Both the position numbers and the translations under genes were made by a program. Positions 46,043 to 58,290 of a DNA stretch of 64,000 nucleotides are shown here, piece after piece (positions within the stretch are counted from its first letter, which is position 1; each line of letters opens with the position of its first letter). Below the pieces are notes generated by a model. That model made no database searches and had not been told where the DNA came from. It worked only from the letters and a program-made list of their open reading frames with translations. Where the stretch lies: the NCBI GenBank assembly GCA_958009055.1, contig OY253651.1, positions 620,001 to 684,000 on the forward strand, read 5' to 3'. Source of the DNA: Choricystis sp. odSpoLacu1 (Eukaryota > Chlorophyta > Trebouxiophyceae).

Positions 46043-46173
46043 GAGAAAACAGTCTTAATGAGAAAAGCAACACCCATGATTTTTTGAATGTCATTCTCTG
46101 TGTTGGTCACACCACAGCGCATTCAAAACTACACAAACAAGATGAGAGACAGAACACCGCCAACGCTCCCGCA

Positions 46174-48313
46174 TCACGCTGCCTCCCTTAACCGCCACGC
46201 CACCGCGTCGTCGTGCGCGTCCTGCGCCAGCGCCGCCGCGATCGTGCCATCGCCGTGCGTGTCCACGTGTGCCACCCAGCCAGCCACGCGGACTGCAGCC
46301 GCTTCACGCAGGGGCGCTCCCGCCGGCGCGCCCGACGCGGCGCGCGGCGTGTCGGCTTCCAGCGCGAGCGCTTCTGCCGCCGCGTCGGCGACCGCGTCGG
46401 CAGCGTCAGGCGACGTGCCAGGCGGCGGCGGGGGGCGGGGCAGGCCGCCCGCGCTGGCTGTCAGCACAGCCAACGCGTAGGACTGGGCGGAGGCGGGGGT
46501 CAGGGTGCGGCCGCCGCTGCGCACGGCGGGCGACGCCGCGCTCGCTGTCAGCGACACGACGGCGGGGGCCAGCTTGGGCGAGGCGGGGGGCGTGGGGTCG
46601 GCGTAGTCGTCCGAGTCCATCAATTCAGCGCCTTCGTCGGTGGTGCGGCGGGGGGACAGGTAAACGGGTGGAGGCGCCATGGCAGGTGGGGGCGGCGCCA
46701 CACTCAAGGTGAGCGGTGCATCCATCAGCCCGCCGTCTTCATCGCACTCCAAACTCAGGTGAGTTGTCGCCTCCCGGGCCGGCAGCTCGAGTGCCGGCTC
46801 ACAGGCTGGCAGCTCGCGTGCCGGTTCACAGGCGGGCAGTGCCCGGCCGACGGGTGACGCCACGGGTGACGGTTCGTCATCCCCCGCCGATGCTTCATCA
46901 TCAGCCGACGCCGAGAACGAGCCCGCTCGCGACCCGGGGGACCAGGTTGCAGCTCCGGGTGAGGAGTCGGGTTGGTGTGGCCGAGGCAGGGAGGACGCTG
47001 CCGTCACGCCTTGACCACGCGGCGGCGACCACGCCGCGTCGCTGCCTGCACCAGGCGACCACCTGTGCCCCGGCGGCGACGCAGACAGCGAGCCTGGCGT
47101 GGATGCTGGCTCCCTGGACGGCGACGACGGCGTTGGTGATGAAGCGGCAGGAGCCTCGGCACGCGCGCTCCACTCGTGCAGCGGCGACAGCGACCGCACG
47201 TGCGCCGCGACATGCGCACGCGGCGACGCCGTCACGCTGTGTGGTGACAGCACGGCGGACGCGGCGGCCGTCACGCTGTGCGGTGACGCGGCCCCCGCGT
47301 CGGCGCTGCCGCTGCGCCTCCGCTCCACAGACGGCGGCGACAGCGACTCCAGCACGGCACGCGCCGTCGCTGACCGAGGGGATAGCGGTGTGCCGCGTGG
47401 CCCGGGCGACCGGGGAGACAGCGGCGTCGGCATGCGCGGCGCGGCGAGCGCGCGTGCGAGCGGCGACTGCGCGCTGCGCTCTGCGCGGGCTGAACGCGCG
47501 TACTCTTCCGCGGCAGCCCGTTCAGACGCCATGTCAAAGAAGGCCAGCGCGTCCGAGGTGGCGGCGTCGGCGGCCGGGTTGACGTGGCGAGGGGCCAAGG
47601 TGGTGGCAGGCACGCGCCGCGCCATCCACTCCCACACAGGCGTGGGTGGGTCGTCGTCCCGGCCGCCGACTGTGGTGTCAGCCTCTGTGCCATCACTGTT
47701 CACTCGAGTGCGAGCCAGCTGGCGCAGCGCGGCCGGCGGCCGCCGCGGTGGGGATGCAGCCACGGCCGCCCGGTGAGAGCCAGCGCCCCCACTGGCCCCA
47801 GCCGAGCCGCCCAGCCGCCTGTCGTCATCCCGCCCACCAAACACGGGGGACTGAGGCGCCGGCACCGGCCACAGCGTGGCTCTGCCGTCGGTGTCGATCG
47901 GTGTGCGTGGGCCGCCGCGTGTGCGCTCCGACCACACAACCCGGCGCGCGGCACCACGGTCGGGCGTGGGCGTGGCTCGTACCTCGTTCAGCAGGTCGAC
48001 AGCGCTAGTGGTGGCGACGTCGGACGCGGTGGTGAGGGCCGTGATGCGCTGCGTCAGCCGCGCGACGCGGTCGAGCAGGGCGTCCACGTTGGGCGAGTCC
48101 TGTGGAGGGTGTGTGGGTGGGAAGTGTCAGAGTGTGAGCTCCTGCAGTCAAGCAGCCAAGCGAGAGCGCGCGAGAGAGGGTGAACGCAGGGGCGGGGGGG
48201 CGCAAGGGGCGGCGCGCGCCATCTTGCGGCCTTGCAGCCTCCAGACGCGCCCGTCCGTGGACCACACGCTGCGTCACCGCGGACAGGGCGCCAGAGGCAG
48301 TACTCACCGACAT
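46174..48313 (-). CDS. Large Ser/Pro-rich, mostly disordered protein
   Basis: The main exon is 46174-48099 (641 codons). Its start needs an upstream exon; a six-base exon ATG TCG at 48308-48313 followed by GTGAGT splices in frame to DSPNVDALLDRVARL. The first about 40 residues form a likely coiled coil. The rest has many SP/TP sites and short repeats (TPLSPRSPGPRGTPLSPRS, then LSPHSVTASPRAH; also CEPARELPACEPALELPA), as in proteins regulated by proline-directed kinases. The C-terminus (GWVAHVDTHGDGTIAAALAQDA) is more ordered. I do not recognise the family. Confidence 0.6.
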
Positions 48314-48625
48314 CGGGGCGCGTCAATTGCGGGGAGCGCGAGGGCACGCGAGAGGGACGCGCAGGATGAAAATTCGAGTCGTCGGCCCAGGGTTGTCGTT
48401 GGGGGCTGCGACCTGGACGGACGGCGCCGGTCCACACACACACACGCACACAGTGCTGCACAGCAGCAGGGGTGGGCGACAGACGCGCTCAGGAAAGAGG
48501 GAAAGAGAGCGCGCGGGGGTGTCCGCGCGCCGCTCTCCTTTCGCGCGAGAGGATTGGGGAGAACGACGTCAAACAACCCTCCATCTCTCATTTTTTGTCA
48601 CACGCGCGTGGCGCGCGGGCGCATC
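48314..48625. promoter_or_regulatory. Divergent promoter, Ser/Pro-rich gene / 2H gene
   Basis: About 310 bases with a CA repeat near 48434-48450 and no supported gene. Confidence 0.5.
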
Positions 48626-49056
48626 ATGGGCCCCGCCTCCCCGTCACCACCCGTGCGCTATGCCGCCGTCTTTCTAGACGCCGCCTCGCGCGCCGCCCTG
48701 CTGGCCGCCGTGCCGCCGCGCTACCCGTGTGTCACTGCCGACCACGTCACGCTGGCCTTCCGCCCGCCAGCCGCGGCAGCGGCCGCACTGCCACTTGGCA
48801 CCACCATCGGCGTGGACGTGGTCGGCATGGCGGACGATGGCGATGCACAGGCCGTGTCTGTAGTCGGCCTGCCCCCCACGTTCGCGCCGCGCACTCCCCA
48901 CGCCACCGTGTCGGTGCGTGCCGGCGTGGCCAACGCGGCTGCGGGCATGCGGTGGCGGCCGGTGTGGCGGGCGGCACGCTGGCGCGGGTGACAGGCCTGC
49001 GCTTGAGCGGCCGAGTGGGGCTGGAGCTGGAGGGCGACCGGCGCCGCGTGTTTTAA
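48626..49056 (+). CDS. 2H phosphoesterase-like protein (apparent frame break)
   Basis: From ATG 48626: RYAAVFLDAASRAALLAAV, then two 2H motifs (ADHVTLAF and TPHATVSV) with the His and Thr expected to act on cyclic phosphodiesters. The first frame ends at 48991 with basic, poorly biased sequence. Another frame from about 48950 reads GGTLARVTGLRLSGRVGLEL and EGDRRRVF, stopping at 49056, which looks like the natural C-terminal strands. A 1-base indel at about 48940-48990 is likely. The stop is two bases before the open frame of the Smr gene, so the two may be one protein. Confidence 0.55.
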
Positions 49057-49057
49057 G

Positions 49058-50023
49058 GTGGACGAGTGGCTGGCGTCCGACGCGGGCGATGACCAGCTCC
49101 ACCCCCTGGTCATTGCCTGGCTGGCGGCCGCTGTCGATGGCGCGGTGGCGCCACACCCGCTGGCGACGCGCACCAAACAAGCGCGGCGCCAGCGCGACAC
49201 GCTGCCTGCGCCGACTGGCGCCCTCACATCCACCTCTTCTGCCGTCACACAAGCGCTGGAATGGTGTGACCGCGTGGAAGCGCGCGCATTGCGTTTGGTG
49301 GAGGTGTGGAACAGTGCCGCCGTGGCCAGCCCGCCGTCGTCACCGTCGCCGCCGTCCACACCCTTCCCTGGCGCTGGCGCGCCAGGGAGGGCCCAGGCGG
49401 GCCCAGGCGCGCTGGTGGCGCCACAGGGGCGGGGTGGAGTCTCTGCCCAGCAAGCCGCCTGGGCTTTGACGGGCGTCTCTCCATCCTCCGATAAGTCTTC
49501 GCCGCGCCTGGCTGCCGCGGCGCGCGCCGCGACAGAGGCGGCCGCGCTGTGGCGCGCTCGAGCCGCCACGCTGCGCGTCGAGGCGGCCGCCCACAAAGCG
49601 TTGCTCGCGCGACTGACGGCAGCGGCTGAGGAAGCAGAGGCCACGGGAGACACAGCGTCGGCGCGGCTGCTGTGGTCGCGTGCGGCCGACGCGGCGACGC
49701 GCGCTGCCGACGCGCTGTCGTCGGCCGCCGCGGCCGCAGCGGAAGGTCACAACGGCACCCGCATCAATCGATGGTACCTGGACTTGCACGGTCTGCCCGT
49801 GCGCGACGGCGTGGACGTGTTGGCGCGCCACTGCCGCGTGCTAAGGTCGTTGGCCACTGGCCCGGTCGTTCTGTCTGTGATTGTGGGGTGGGGCAAAAAC
49901 TCGCCAGGCCGCGTCGCGCGCCTGCTGCCTGCAATCACAGCGTGGCTGAGACGCTCCAACACGCCCCACGCAGAGGATGACACCAACCCGGGCCTGGTGC
50001 ACGTGTTTTTAGGGCGAGGGTAG
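49058..50023 (+). CDS. DUF1771-Smr domain protein (start not resolved)
   Basis: Open from about 49007 with no ATG; coding character is clear from VDEWLASDAGDDQLHPLV on. A helical DUF1771 region (EAEATGDTASARLLWSRAAD) leads into the Smr domain: RINRWYLDLHGLPVRDGVDV, VVLSVIVGWGKNSPGRVA and NPGLVHVFLG. Smr domains are nucleic-acid nucleases or binders; LDLHGL and the G-x-G-x-NS loop are their signatures. The missing start implies a 5' exon, or fusion to the 2H frame just upstream (one T fewer in TTTT 49051-49054 would join VF to KVDEWL). Confidence 0.75.
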   Translation: MDEWLASDAGDDQLHPLVIAWLAAAVDGAVAPHPLATRTKQARRQRDTLPAPTGALTSTSSAVTQALEWCDRVEARALRLVEVWNSAAVASPPSSPSPPSTPFPGAGAPGRAQAGPGALVAPQGRGGVSAQQAAWALTGVSPSSDKSSPRLAAAARAATEAAALWRARAATLRVEAAAHKALLARLTAAAEEAEATGDTASARLLWSRAADAATRAADALSSAAAAAAEGHNGTRINRWYLDLHGLPVRDGVDVLARHCRVLRSLATGPVVLSVIVGWGKNSPGRVARLLPAITAWLRRSNTPHAEDDTNPGLVHVFLGRG

Positions 50024-50163
50024 GGTTTTTTTGTTTGTGTGTTTCCCCTGCTTGCCTTTCTTCCGGCCTGCTTTGCGTCCTGCGACTTTTCATGCAGCCG
50101 TGTCCCCAGAGTGCACCCTCTTTTTGTTACACATGAAGGCACGCGTGCCCTCTCCTGCCGTCT

Positions 50164-50757
50164 TCACTTTTTCTCCTTGTTCTCATCCTCCAGCCCCGCC
50201 GCCGCGCGCGCCGCTGCGCCCGTTTCCGGGTAGGCCGACGTCAGTGGCTGCTTGTGCCCCGTCGCTTTGCGGGCAGCAGCTTCGTCACGCATCAGGGTGG
50301 CGTACTTGACGCCGGCGGTATCGTTGGTGTCCTGCATGGCGCCCGCGGGTTCCGACGTCGTCGACGGCCGTGGCTCCGACCGCCCAGACACGCGGTCGGC
50401 CACGCTCTTGACCACCAGGCGCGCGCCTTTGGCAAAGAACGCGGTGTTTGAGACGAGCTTGGAGGCGGCGTAGCGGGCGGGCGTCTGGGGTGGGGGTGGA
50501 GAGAGGGGTGGCTAGGCGATGACGCGAGCAGAGGGGGTGCAGAGTGCCTTCACCCGTCCTGCCCTCACCCTACAAACTTGGTTCTTCTCGTTGGATGGGC
50601 CACCATCGGTGCGCACAGTTGGGTCGGTGACCGGGTCCGACGCTTGCGGGTCGCCGGGCGGCGGGCGGTCGCCGGGGGCGGTGGCAGCGATGGCGCGGCG
50701 TGGCGCAGAGAGCAGCCGCCGCGGCGTGGCGGCGCGGGCGGCGGCGGATGACAGCAT
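50164..50757 (-). CDS. Unidentified 169-residue protein with targeting-type leader
   Basis: Exon 1 is 50569-50757 (63 codons) and exon 2 is 50164-50484. The N-terminus (MLSSAAARAATPRRLLSAPRR) is Arg/Ser/Ala-rich and free of acidic residues, as in mitochondrial or plastid presequences. Exon 2 contains ARYAASKLVSNTAFFAKGAR and ARLVVKSVADRVSG, then a hydrophilic tail ending DENKEKK. I do not recognise the family. The donor is GTGAGG after NQVCR. Confidence 0.55.
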
Positions 50758-50863
50758 GGCTTAGAAGGGCAGGGTTTTGAGTAGGTTAAAAGCTGTGGGT
50801 GGCTACGCTGTTTTTACAAACAGCGGAAACAATGAAAAAGGTGCGTGCGTTTTTTCTCTCCTC

Positions 50864-52066
50864 TCACCCGCTCGCCCGCCGCGCGCGCCACCGTTCCCGC
50901 GTCTCCCGCACCCTCGCGGCCACACTGGCCAGCCGTCCCCTGGCCTCGGCCGCAGCTTCGCGGGCTGCTTCCTTGGCGCGCGCGCGGGCTTCCGCACGCG
51001 ACAGCGGCGCGCGCGGCCCGCCGTCGGCGCCGCACTCGCCGCCCGCGAGCAGCCAGGGATGCTGCAGCGCGTCAACGGCGGACGGGCGTGCCGCGGGATC
51101 GCGAGCCAGCAGGTGCCGCACCAGATCGACTGCTTCGTCAGACACGCGCGACCACGCCGCGCCGCGCGGCACGCCGCCCACGCCGCCCGCGATGGCGGCC
51201 AGCACGTCGGCATCAGTGTCTCCCCCAAACGGCAGCTGGCCGCTGAGCAGGGCAAACAGGACGCAGCCTGCCGACCACAGGTCGGCGGGCGCGCCGACCG
51301 CCGCGCCAGCGTCGTCCGCGCGTGCGGCCACCGCTTCGGGCGACAGGTAGGGCACGCTGCCGGCGGGAGGACCAGTCAAAGCCTCGCCTGGAGCCAGCCG
51401 GGTGGCGGACCCAAAGTCCACCCCCAACAGCCGGCCGCGCGTCGAGTGCAGCGGCAACGCCGTCACGCCGGGCGTGCTGGCGCTGGCGCCATCGCCAGCC
51501 GGCCGCCCGCCTGCGCCACCTTTGGCGCCAGCATACAGAAAGTTCTCCAGCTTGACGTCGCGGTGCACCCAGCCGCCCGCGTGCATGTGGGCCAACAACC
51601 GCAGCACCGCGGCCGCCGCGGCCGCTGCGTCGGGTTCGGGCAGCCGGCCCTGGGCGCGCACGCGTTCATACAGTTCACCCCCATCGCACACAGCCTGCAC
51701 CAAGTACACCGCGTCATCATCTTCCCACACTTCTTGCAGCGTGACCGCGTCGGTACACACGGCCGCAGCGGCGTGCGCTTCCACCTCGCTGCGCGCGTCC
51801 AGCGCGGAGAACCGGGGGTGAGACTTGGACAGAACTTTGACCGCGCACCGGGTGCCCTGGGGCGCGCCCGGTGTGCCGGGGGGTGGCGGCGACACGCGCG
51901 TCGCGGCGCGCACAGTCGAGCGCGAGCCTTCACCCAGGACGGCGTCCCACTCAAACGCAGACTCTGGGTCGCCATAGCGCCAGGGTATGCCTGCCACCAT
52001 TTTTTCGCCCAGCGGGGGTGGGTGGTGGGTGGTGGGTGGGTCGGACGGGGGCGGAGAGGAAGCCAT
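50864..52066 (-). CDS. Ser/Thr protein kinase, CAMK-like
   Basis: Intronless, 400 residues. Kinase motifs in order: glycine loop GEGSRSTV, CAVKVLSK with the catalytic Lys, HRDVKLENFL catalytic loop, DFGSAT, SVPYLSPEAV in place of APE, and DLWSAGCVLFALLSGQLPFGG. The order and the LENFL/PYLSPE variants suit the CAMK group. No EF-hands follow, so it is not a CDPK. The tail (SRAEARARAKEAAREAAAEA) is a charged helix. An active enzyme is expected because Lys, Asp and DFG are all present. Confidence 0.9.
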   Translation of the reverse strand: MASSPPPSDPPTTHHPPPLGEKMVAGIPWRYGDPESAFEWDAVLGEGSRSTVRAATRVSPPPPGTPGAPQGTRCAVKVLSKSHPRFSALDARSEVEAHAAAAVCTDAVTLQEVWEDDDAVYLVQAVCDGGELYERVRAQGRLPEPDAAAAAAAVLRLLAHMHAGGWVHRDVKLENFLYAGAKGGAGGRPAGDGASASTPGVTALPLHSTRGRLLGVDFGSATRLAPGEALTGPPAGSVPYLSPEAVAARADDAGAAVGAPADLWSAGCVLFALLSGQLPFGGDTDADVLAAIAGGVGGVPRGAAWSRVSDEAVDLVRHLLARDPAARPSAVDALQHPWLLAGGECGADGGPRAPLSRAEARARAKEAAREAAAEARGRLASVAARVRETRERWRARRASG

Positions 52067-52336
52067 CGTGTTTTTTTTTTGCGGGTGGTAGTTGGCGGGT
52101 TTCAGAGCTCTCTACCCGCCCGCCGCAGCGTGCGGGAGGGAGTGGGAGCAGGAGCGCGTGCCTGGTCGTGAACCGGCACACGCACGCACTTTCCAATGCG
52201 TCCCAAATCAAAACGCGAGTTTTTCGACCAAAAAAATCAAGCGCCCGACTCGACCGACGCGAGGCCGTGTCGCTCCCCCCACTTTTTCCTGTTTCTTTTC
52301 GTCCGCCTTCGCCCCTCCTCCCCCTCAATAAAAACC

Positions 52337-52994
52337 ATGGCGACCCGCCTGCGCACGTCGCTCCCCACGCGCGCGTCACGCGTCCCCCTGGCGCCGCGCG
52401 CGGTGCGGGTGGCGGCGGGTGCCGCGCGGCCGAGCCCCGACAGAGTCGTGGAGCTCAACCCCGTGCTGTCGGCCGTCAACAGCGCCACCATGTACATTGC
52501 CAGCAATGACACGCTCAACCGGTTGAAGAGCGGCATTTGGGGGCTGTTTGCGGGTGAGGCCGGGGGAGTGGGGGTGCCGCGTCGGGTTTTTTTGTTTCGA
52601 CACAATCCTCCCACACACAGGCGCCTGTCAATCCCATACTCCACCCTCTCCCACACCAGGCTCCTACGATGACGATGCTGTCGCCAGCCAGCTGGAGTCG
52701 CTGATCGCGTCCGCCCCGGTCGTCATGTTCACGTGGAGCTTCTCCCCGTTTTCCCAGAAAGGGCGCGCGCTGCTGGACAGTCTGGGCGCACGCTACACCG
52801 CCATCGACCTGGACAAGACACCCGGCGGCATGGCCCTTAAAAAGGAGCTATCTAAGCGGACGGGGCGGTCGAGCGTGCCCAGCGTGTTCATTCGGGGCGA
52901 GCACGTCGGCGGGTGCTTCGACGGGCCTGGCCTGGTGCCGCTGTACCAGTCGGGCGACCTGCAGAAGATGCTGAAGCGAGCACGGGCGCTGTGA
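52337..52994 (+). CDS. Glutaredoxin-like protein lacking active-site cysteines, right copy
   Basis: Exon 1 is 52337-52553 and exon 2 is 52660-52994; 183 residues. Identical to the left copy except that the nine-residue leader repeat occurs once. SPFS again replaces the CPYC active site, so the loss is in both copies. The leader difference falls in the presumed transit peptide and should not alter the mature protein. Confidence 0.88.
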
Positions 52995-53085
52995 TGGCGA
53001 GAGAGAGAGATTGTTGTTCGTTCGCGTAAATTAAAAGGACGCGGTTTGTTTTTTTTAGAGGAAAGTGTGTTTTCAATGCACATGG

Positions 53086-53104
53086 TGGTGTTGATATAAC
53101 ACCA
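53086..53104 (-). terminator. Histone 3' hairpin of H2A, right arm
   Basis: Mirror copy of 43697-43715, with the same nine-pair stem extension and TTGAAAAC box. Confidence 0.85.
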
Positions 53105-53244
53105 CCTTTTTTTTTGTTTGGGTTTTTGTTCAGGAACAGAGCGGTTGGAGGGCGGGCGCCCTACACACAGGAAGACGGAAGGGTGGTTGAGGTGTCGTGG
53201 GAGACGATCGCGAGAAGCTAATCACGCCATCACGTCAATCCACT

Positions 53245-53616
53245 TCACTCGGCCTTGCCCTTCTTGCCCAGCAGCACGGAGTGGATGTTGGGCAGGACAC
53301 CGCCGGCGGCGATGGTGACGCCCGCGAGCAGCTTGGACAGCTCCTCGTCGTTGCGGACGGCCAGCTGGATGTGGCGGGGCACGATGCGGGTCTTCTTGTT
53401 GTCGCGGGCGGCGTTGCCGGCCAGTTCGAGCACCTCAGCGGTCAGGTACTCCAGGACGGCGGCCAGGTAAACAGGGGCGCCGGCACCGATGCGCGACGCG
53501 TACTTGCCCTTCTTCAGGTAGCGGGCGACACGGCCCACAGGGAACTGGAGGCCGGCCTTGGCCGACTTGGTGACGGCCTTCTTGCCGGAGGATTTACCTT
53601 TGCCGCGGCCAGACAT
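53245..53616 (-). CDS. H2A: Histone H2A, right copy
   Basis: 123 residues, intronless, same protein as the left copy. Divergent from H2B. Confidence 0.99.
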   Translation of the reverse strand: MSGRGKGKSSGKKAVTKSAKAGLQFPVGRVARYLKKGKYASRIGAGAPVYLAAVLEYLTAEVLELAGNAARDNKKTRIVPRHIQLAVRNDEELSKLLAGVTIAAGGVLPNIHSVLLGKKGKAE

Positions 53617-53969
53617 GGTGAGTGTTGGTGGTGAGGTGGGGGGTAGGGGGGGATGAGGAAAAGTGTTGTGGTGAGGTGGGGGGTAGGGGGGGATGAGGAA
53701 AAGTGTGGAGGTGTGGGAGGCAGAGGGACGCACACAGCGTCATGGGGGGGCGGTGACGGGCGGGAGTCAGAACCAATGACAGGTTAGTGTGCGCGCACGC
53801 GCCACTGTGAGTGGGCCTGGGGGCCAGACGCTGCGGACGCACGCTGCACCCCCATTGGTCCCACACTCGCCCTCCATCGCGCCTCCTATTCTCCCACTGT
53901 GCGTGCCTCTCCACACTCCACTTTCTTTCACACATCCCCCCCTCCCACCCCCCACACCAACCCATTCCA
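53617..53969. promoter_or_regulatory. Divergent H2A/H2B promoter, right arm
   Basis: Same CCAAT boxes (53773-53777 and 53854-53858) and the same 40-base tandem duplication (53627-53706) as the left arm. Confidence 0.65.
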
Positions 53970-54462
53970 ATGGCTCCCAAAGCTGCTGCCAAGAAGCCCG
54001 CCAAGAAGGTCGCCAAGGGCGGCGCCAAGAAGCGCGTCAAGGCCAAGCACGAGACGTACAAGATCTACATCTACAAGGTCCTGAAGCAGGTGCACCCCGA
54101 CACCGGCATCTCGTCCAAGGCCATGTCCATCCTGAACTCCTTCATCAACGACATCTTCGAGAAGGTGGGTGTGGTGCAGGGGGGTGGGGTGAGGGGAGGA
54201 GGGAGAAAACGAGTGCGCGCGCGTCGTTTCGAATGGCATCGCGCCGCGTCCTGCTTCACACACACGCTCACACCAACCCGCCTCTCACACCCTCCCACCT
54301 CAGATCGCCACCGAGACCGCCAACCTGGCCCGCTACAACAAGAAGCCGACTGTCACCTCCCGCGAGATCCAGACGGCCGTCCGCCTCATCCTCCCCGGTG
54401 AGCTGGCCAAGCACGCCGTGTCCGAGGGCACCAAGGCCGTGACCAAGTTCACCTCCGCCTGA
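53970..54462 (+). CDS. H2B: Histone H2B, right copy
   Basis: Exons 53970-54164 and 54304-54462; 117 residues, same protein and intron as the left copy. Confidence 0.98.
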
Positions 54463-54549
54463 AGTGGTGTTGTGACGGGGTGAGTTTTCGACTCGCCCCT
54501 GACTACGCACTCTGCCTCTCCAAACAAAAAATCAAAAAAAAAAACCAAC

Positions 54550-54568
54550 TGGTGTTATATCAACACCA
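54550..54568 (+). terminator. Histone 3' hairpin of H2B, right arm
   Basis: TGGTGTT-ATATC-AACACCA with CTGAAAAC at about 54581. Confidence 0.85.
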
Positions 54569-54679
54569 CCATTTTGTCACTGAAAACGCCTTGTGGAGAG
54601 AGAGAAAATGTCAGCGCCGTGAGTGTGTGAGTCAGCCAGGGAGGGGAGGGCCCGTCTCTTGGGAGAGGGGAGGGTGTGA

Positions 54680-56338
<1,659 letters not shown>

Positions 56339-56465
56339 AGTGTGTCTCTATGACGCCTTCCGCTCTCGCACAGCTCTGTCCCTGACCGCGCGTGTTTTGG
56401 CTTGCCGGGCCGCGTGACTCAAGCACTCAAAAAAACTAAAAAAAACAGACAAAAAATTCAAAAAC

Positions 56466-56484
56466 TGGTGTTATATCAACACCA
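56466..56484 (+). terminator. Histone 3' hairpin of H3, right arm
   Basis: TGGTGTT-ATATC-AACACCA with CTGAAAAC following at about 56494. Confidence 0.85.
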
Positions 56485-56795
56485 CCAACGAACACTGAAA
56501 ACAAAGCTTGTTCTCTCTCTCTCAATGATGTAAAAATAAAACAAGTGTTGTCTCTGCGCGCGGTGGTGAAGAAAAAACGGGAGAGCAGAGACGACGGAGC
56601 GCGCGCGAGGTTTGGTCGACCCCAAAAAAACAACGCCGCCTCCACGCCCACACACCCAGCACCTCTCTCCCCCACACTCACACCGCCAGCACACGATAGC
56701 CTGCACCACCCTCTTCACGTTGCAGACGGGGACGGCAGCAGCCCCCCTTCCGCGCACCCAAAAAAACGAAAACCTCACCCCCCGCCAACCAAAAC

Positions 56796-56911
56796 AGAAC
56801 GTCACCCGGGGTTCCCGCGTGATTCCTCAACGTAGTACTGATCGGGCCCAACCCAGCTTAGCTTCGGTGATCAGACGAGAACCGGCGTGTTATGGGTGGT
56901 ATGAACGTTCC
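56796..56911 (-). rRNA. 5S ribosomal RNA, right copy
   Basis: Same 116-base gene as 39889-40004 in reverse, with its T4 terminator at 56791-56794. Confidence 0.95.
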
Positions 56912-56947
56912 ATGTCATTGAGAGAGTTTCGGTGGGATATGTAGGCT

Positions 56948-57272
56948 TCGTGTCAAGGCGACGCTCCCCACACCCCGCGTCCCACCTGTCCCCTGACGCC
57001 CCAGCCCACGCGCAAAGCATGTCAATGACGTGGCGTGCGGGTCGAGGCTGTACAGTATCAAAGTGGGCGCTCACTCTCACCAACCACCGTCCCTCTCATA
57101 CACCGCTCTCCCCGACCCTCCTACACGACGGCATCACACCCTCTGTTTTTTTTTTCTGTCGTCTGCCTCCCGCCCCGGGCCTGCCAACGCGGCCCCCGGG
57201 AACACACACGGAGGCGGTGTGTGTGTGTGTGACGCGTGGCCGACACACCCCTGCCCCCCTGCCTCCCCACCA
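56948..57272. other. Flank of the right arm and promoter of the TauE/SafE-type gene
   Basis: No gene seen. A 16-base block (56992-57007) matches 39793-39808 in reverse, so diverged repeat homology seems to continue past the near-identical arm. Confidence 0.5.
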
Positions 57273-58193
57273 ATGCGCCGCCCCCCGTTTCCAACGCGCG
57301 GCTTTGCCGCTTCACCCCGGCCCCAGCCCGGCTCCCCTCCCGCCTCCCGCCTGGCCGCCCGGGCCGCCGCCACCCTCGACCCCGCCCTCCTGGCCAAAGC
57401 GAGGCGCCTGGCCCTGCCCGTGGGCGTGGCGGCGGGCGCGTTTGGATCGGTCGTGGGGGTCGGGGGGGGGACCCTCATAGTCCCCGTCATCCTGGCCGTC
57501 TGCACGACCCTGCCCCAACGCCTGGCGGCGGGATCGTCCCTGGCGGCCGTGGTGGCGACCGCGACGGCGGCTGCGCCCGCATACGTGAGTGCGGGGGCGG
57601 TGGACGGCGGCGCCGCGGCGGCGGTGTGCGCGGGGGCCCTTGTCGCCACGCGCGCGGGCACGCGGGCGGCGGGCGTCGTCAGCCCGCGCACGCTGCGTGG
57701 CGCGTTGGGCGGGTTTGTGCTGACGGCGGCGACGGTGGTGCCCGTGAAAGCGTGGTGGTTGCACCAGCGCGCGAGCGAGGCGCCGCCCGTGAGCTCCGAT
57801 CCGCCTGCCTCCCCCCACCTGCGCTATGCGGGCTTGGCAGTCATCGGCGGCGCCGCCGGCTTTGCCAGTGGCCTGCTGGGCGTGGGCGGAGGCGTGCTGG
57901 TGACGCCCGCGCTGGCGTTGGCCGGTGTGACCGCCACCCACGCTGCCGCCGTCGGCACCTCCCTGGCCGCCATGGCCCCCCCCGCCGCCCTGGCGCTGGC
58001 CAGCCACGCGGCAGCCGGCAACGTGGACGCCCGCCTGGCGGCGGGACTGGCGGCGGGCGCGCTGGCGGGCAGCGCTGTGGGCAGCCGGATCGCGGTGGGC
58101 GCCCCCCCGGGCGTCATGGAGGGCGCGTTTGGTCTCGGCATGGGGGTGCTGGGGATTAGGACGCTGAGGACAGCGTTGAGGATGAAGAAGTGA
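57273..58193 (+). CDS. TauE/SafE (TSUP, DUF81) family membrane permease
   Basis: Intronless, 306 residues. A basic leader (MRRPPFPTRGFAASPRPQPG) precedes two repeats of the TSUP half-unit, each with the Gly-rich signature: AGAFGSVVGVGGGTLIVPVI and GFASGLLGVGGGVLVTPALA. Hydrophobic segments fit 7-8 membrane spans. Family members move sulfonates, sulfite or other small organosulfur anions; the substrate here is unknown. The leader could direct it to plastid or mitochondrion. Confidence 0.88.
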   Translation: MRRPPFPTRGFAASPRPQPGSPPASRLAARAAATLDPALLAKARRLALPVGVAAGAFGSVVGVGGGTLIVPVILAVCTTLPQRLAAGSSLAAVVATATAAAPAYVSAGAVDGGAAAAVCAGALVATRAGTRAAGVVSPRTLRGALGGFVLTAATVVPVKAWWLHQRASEAPPVSSDPPASPHLRYAGLAVIGGAAGFASGLLGVGGGVLVTPALALAGVTATHAAAVGTSLAAMAPPAALALASHAAAGNVDARLAAGLAAGALAGSAVGSRIAVGAPPGVMEGAFGLGMGVLGIRTLRTALRMKK

Positions 58194-58290
58194 AGAGGGA
58201 AAACTGTAGTGCTAATTCATTTTTGGGTGCTGAGAAAGGGGGGAGCGAAGCGCAGTCCGCCACCACCGCCGAAAAACAAACAACTTATCT

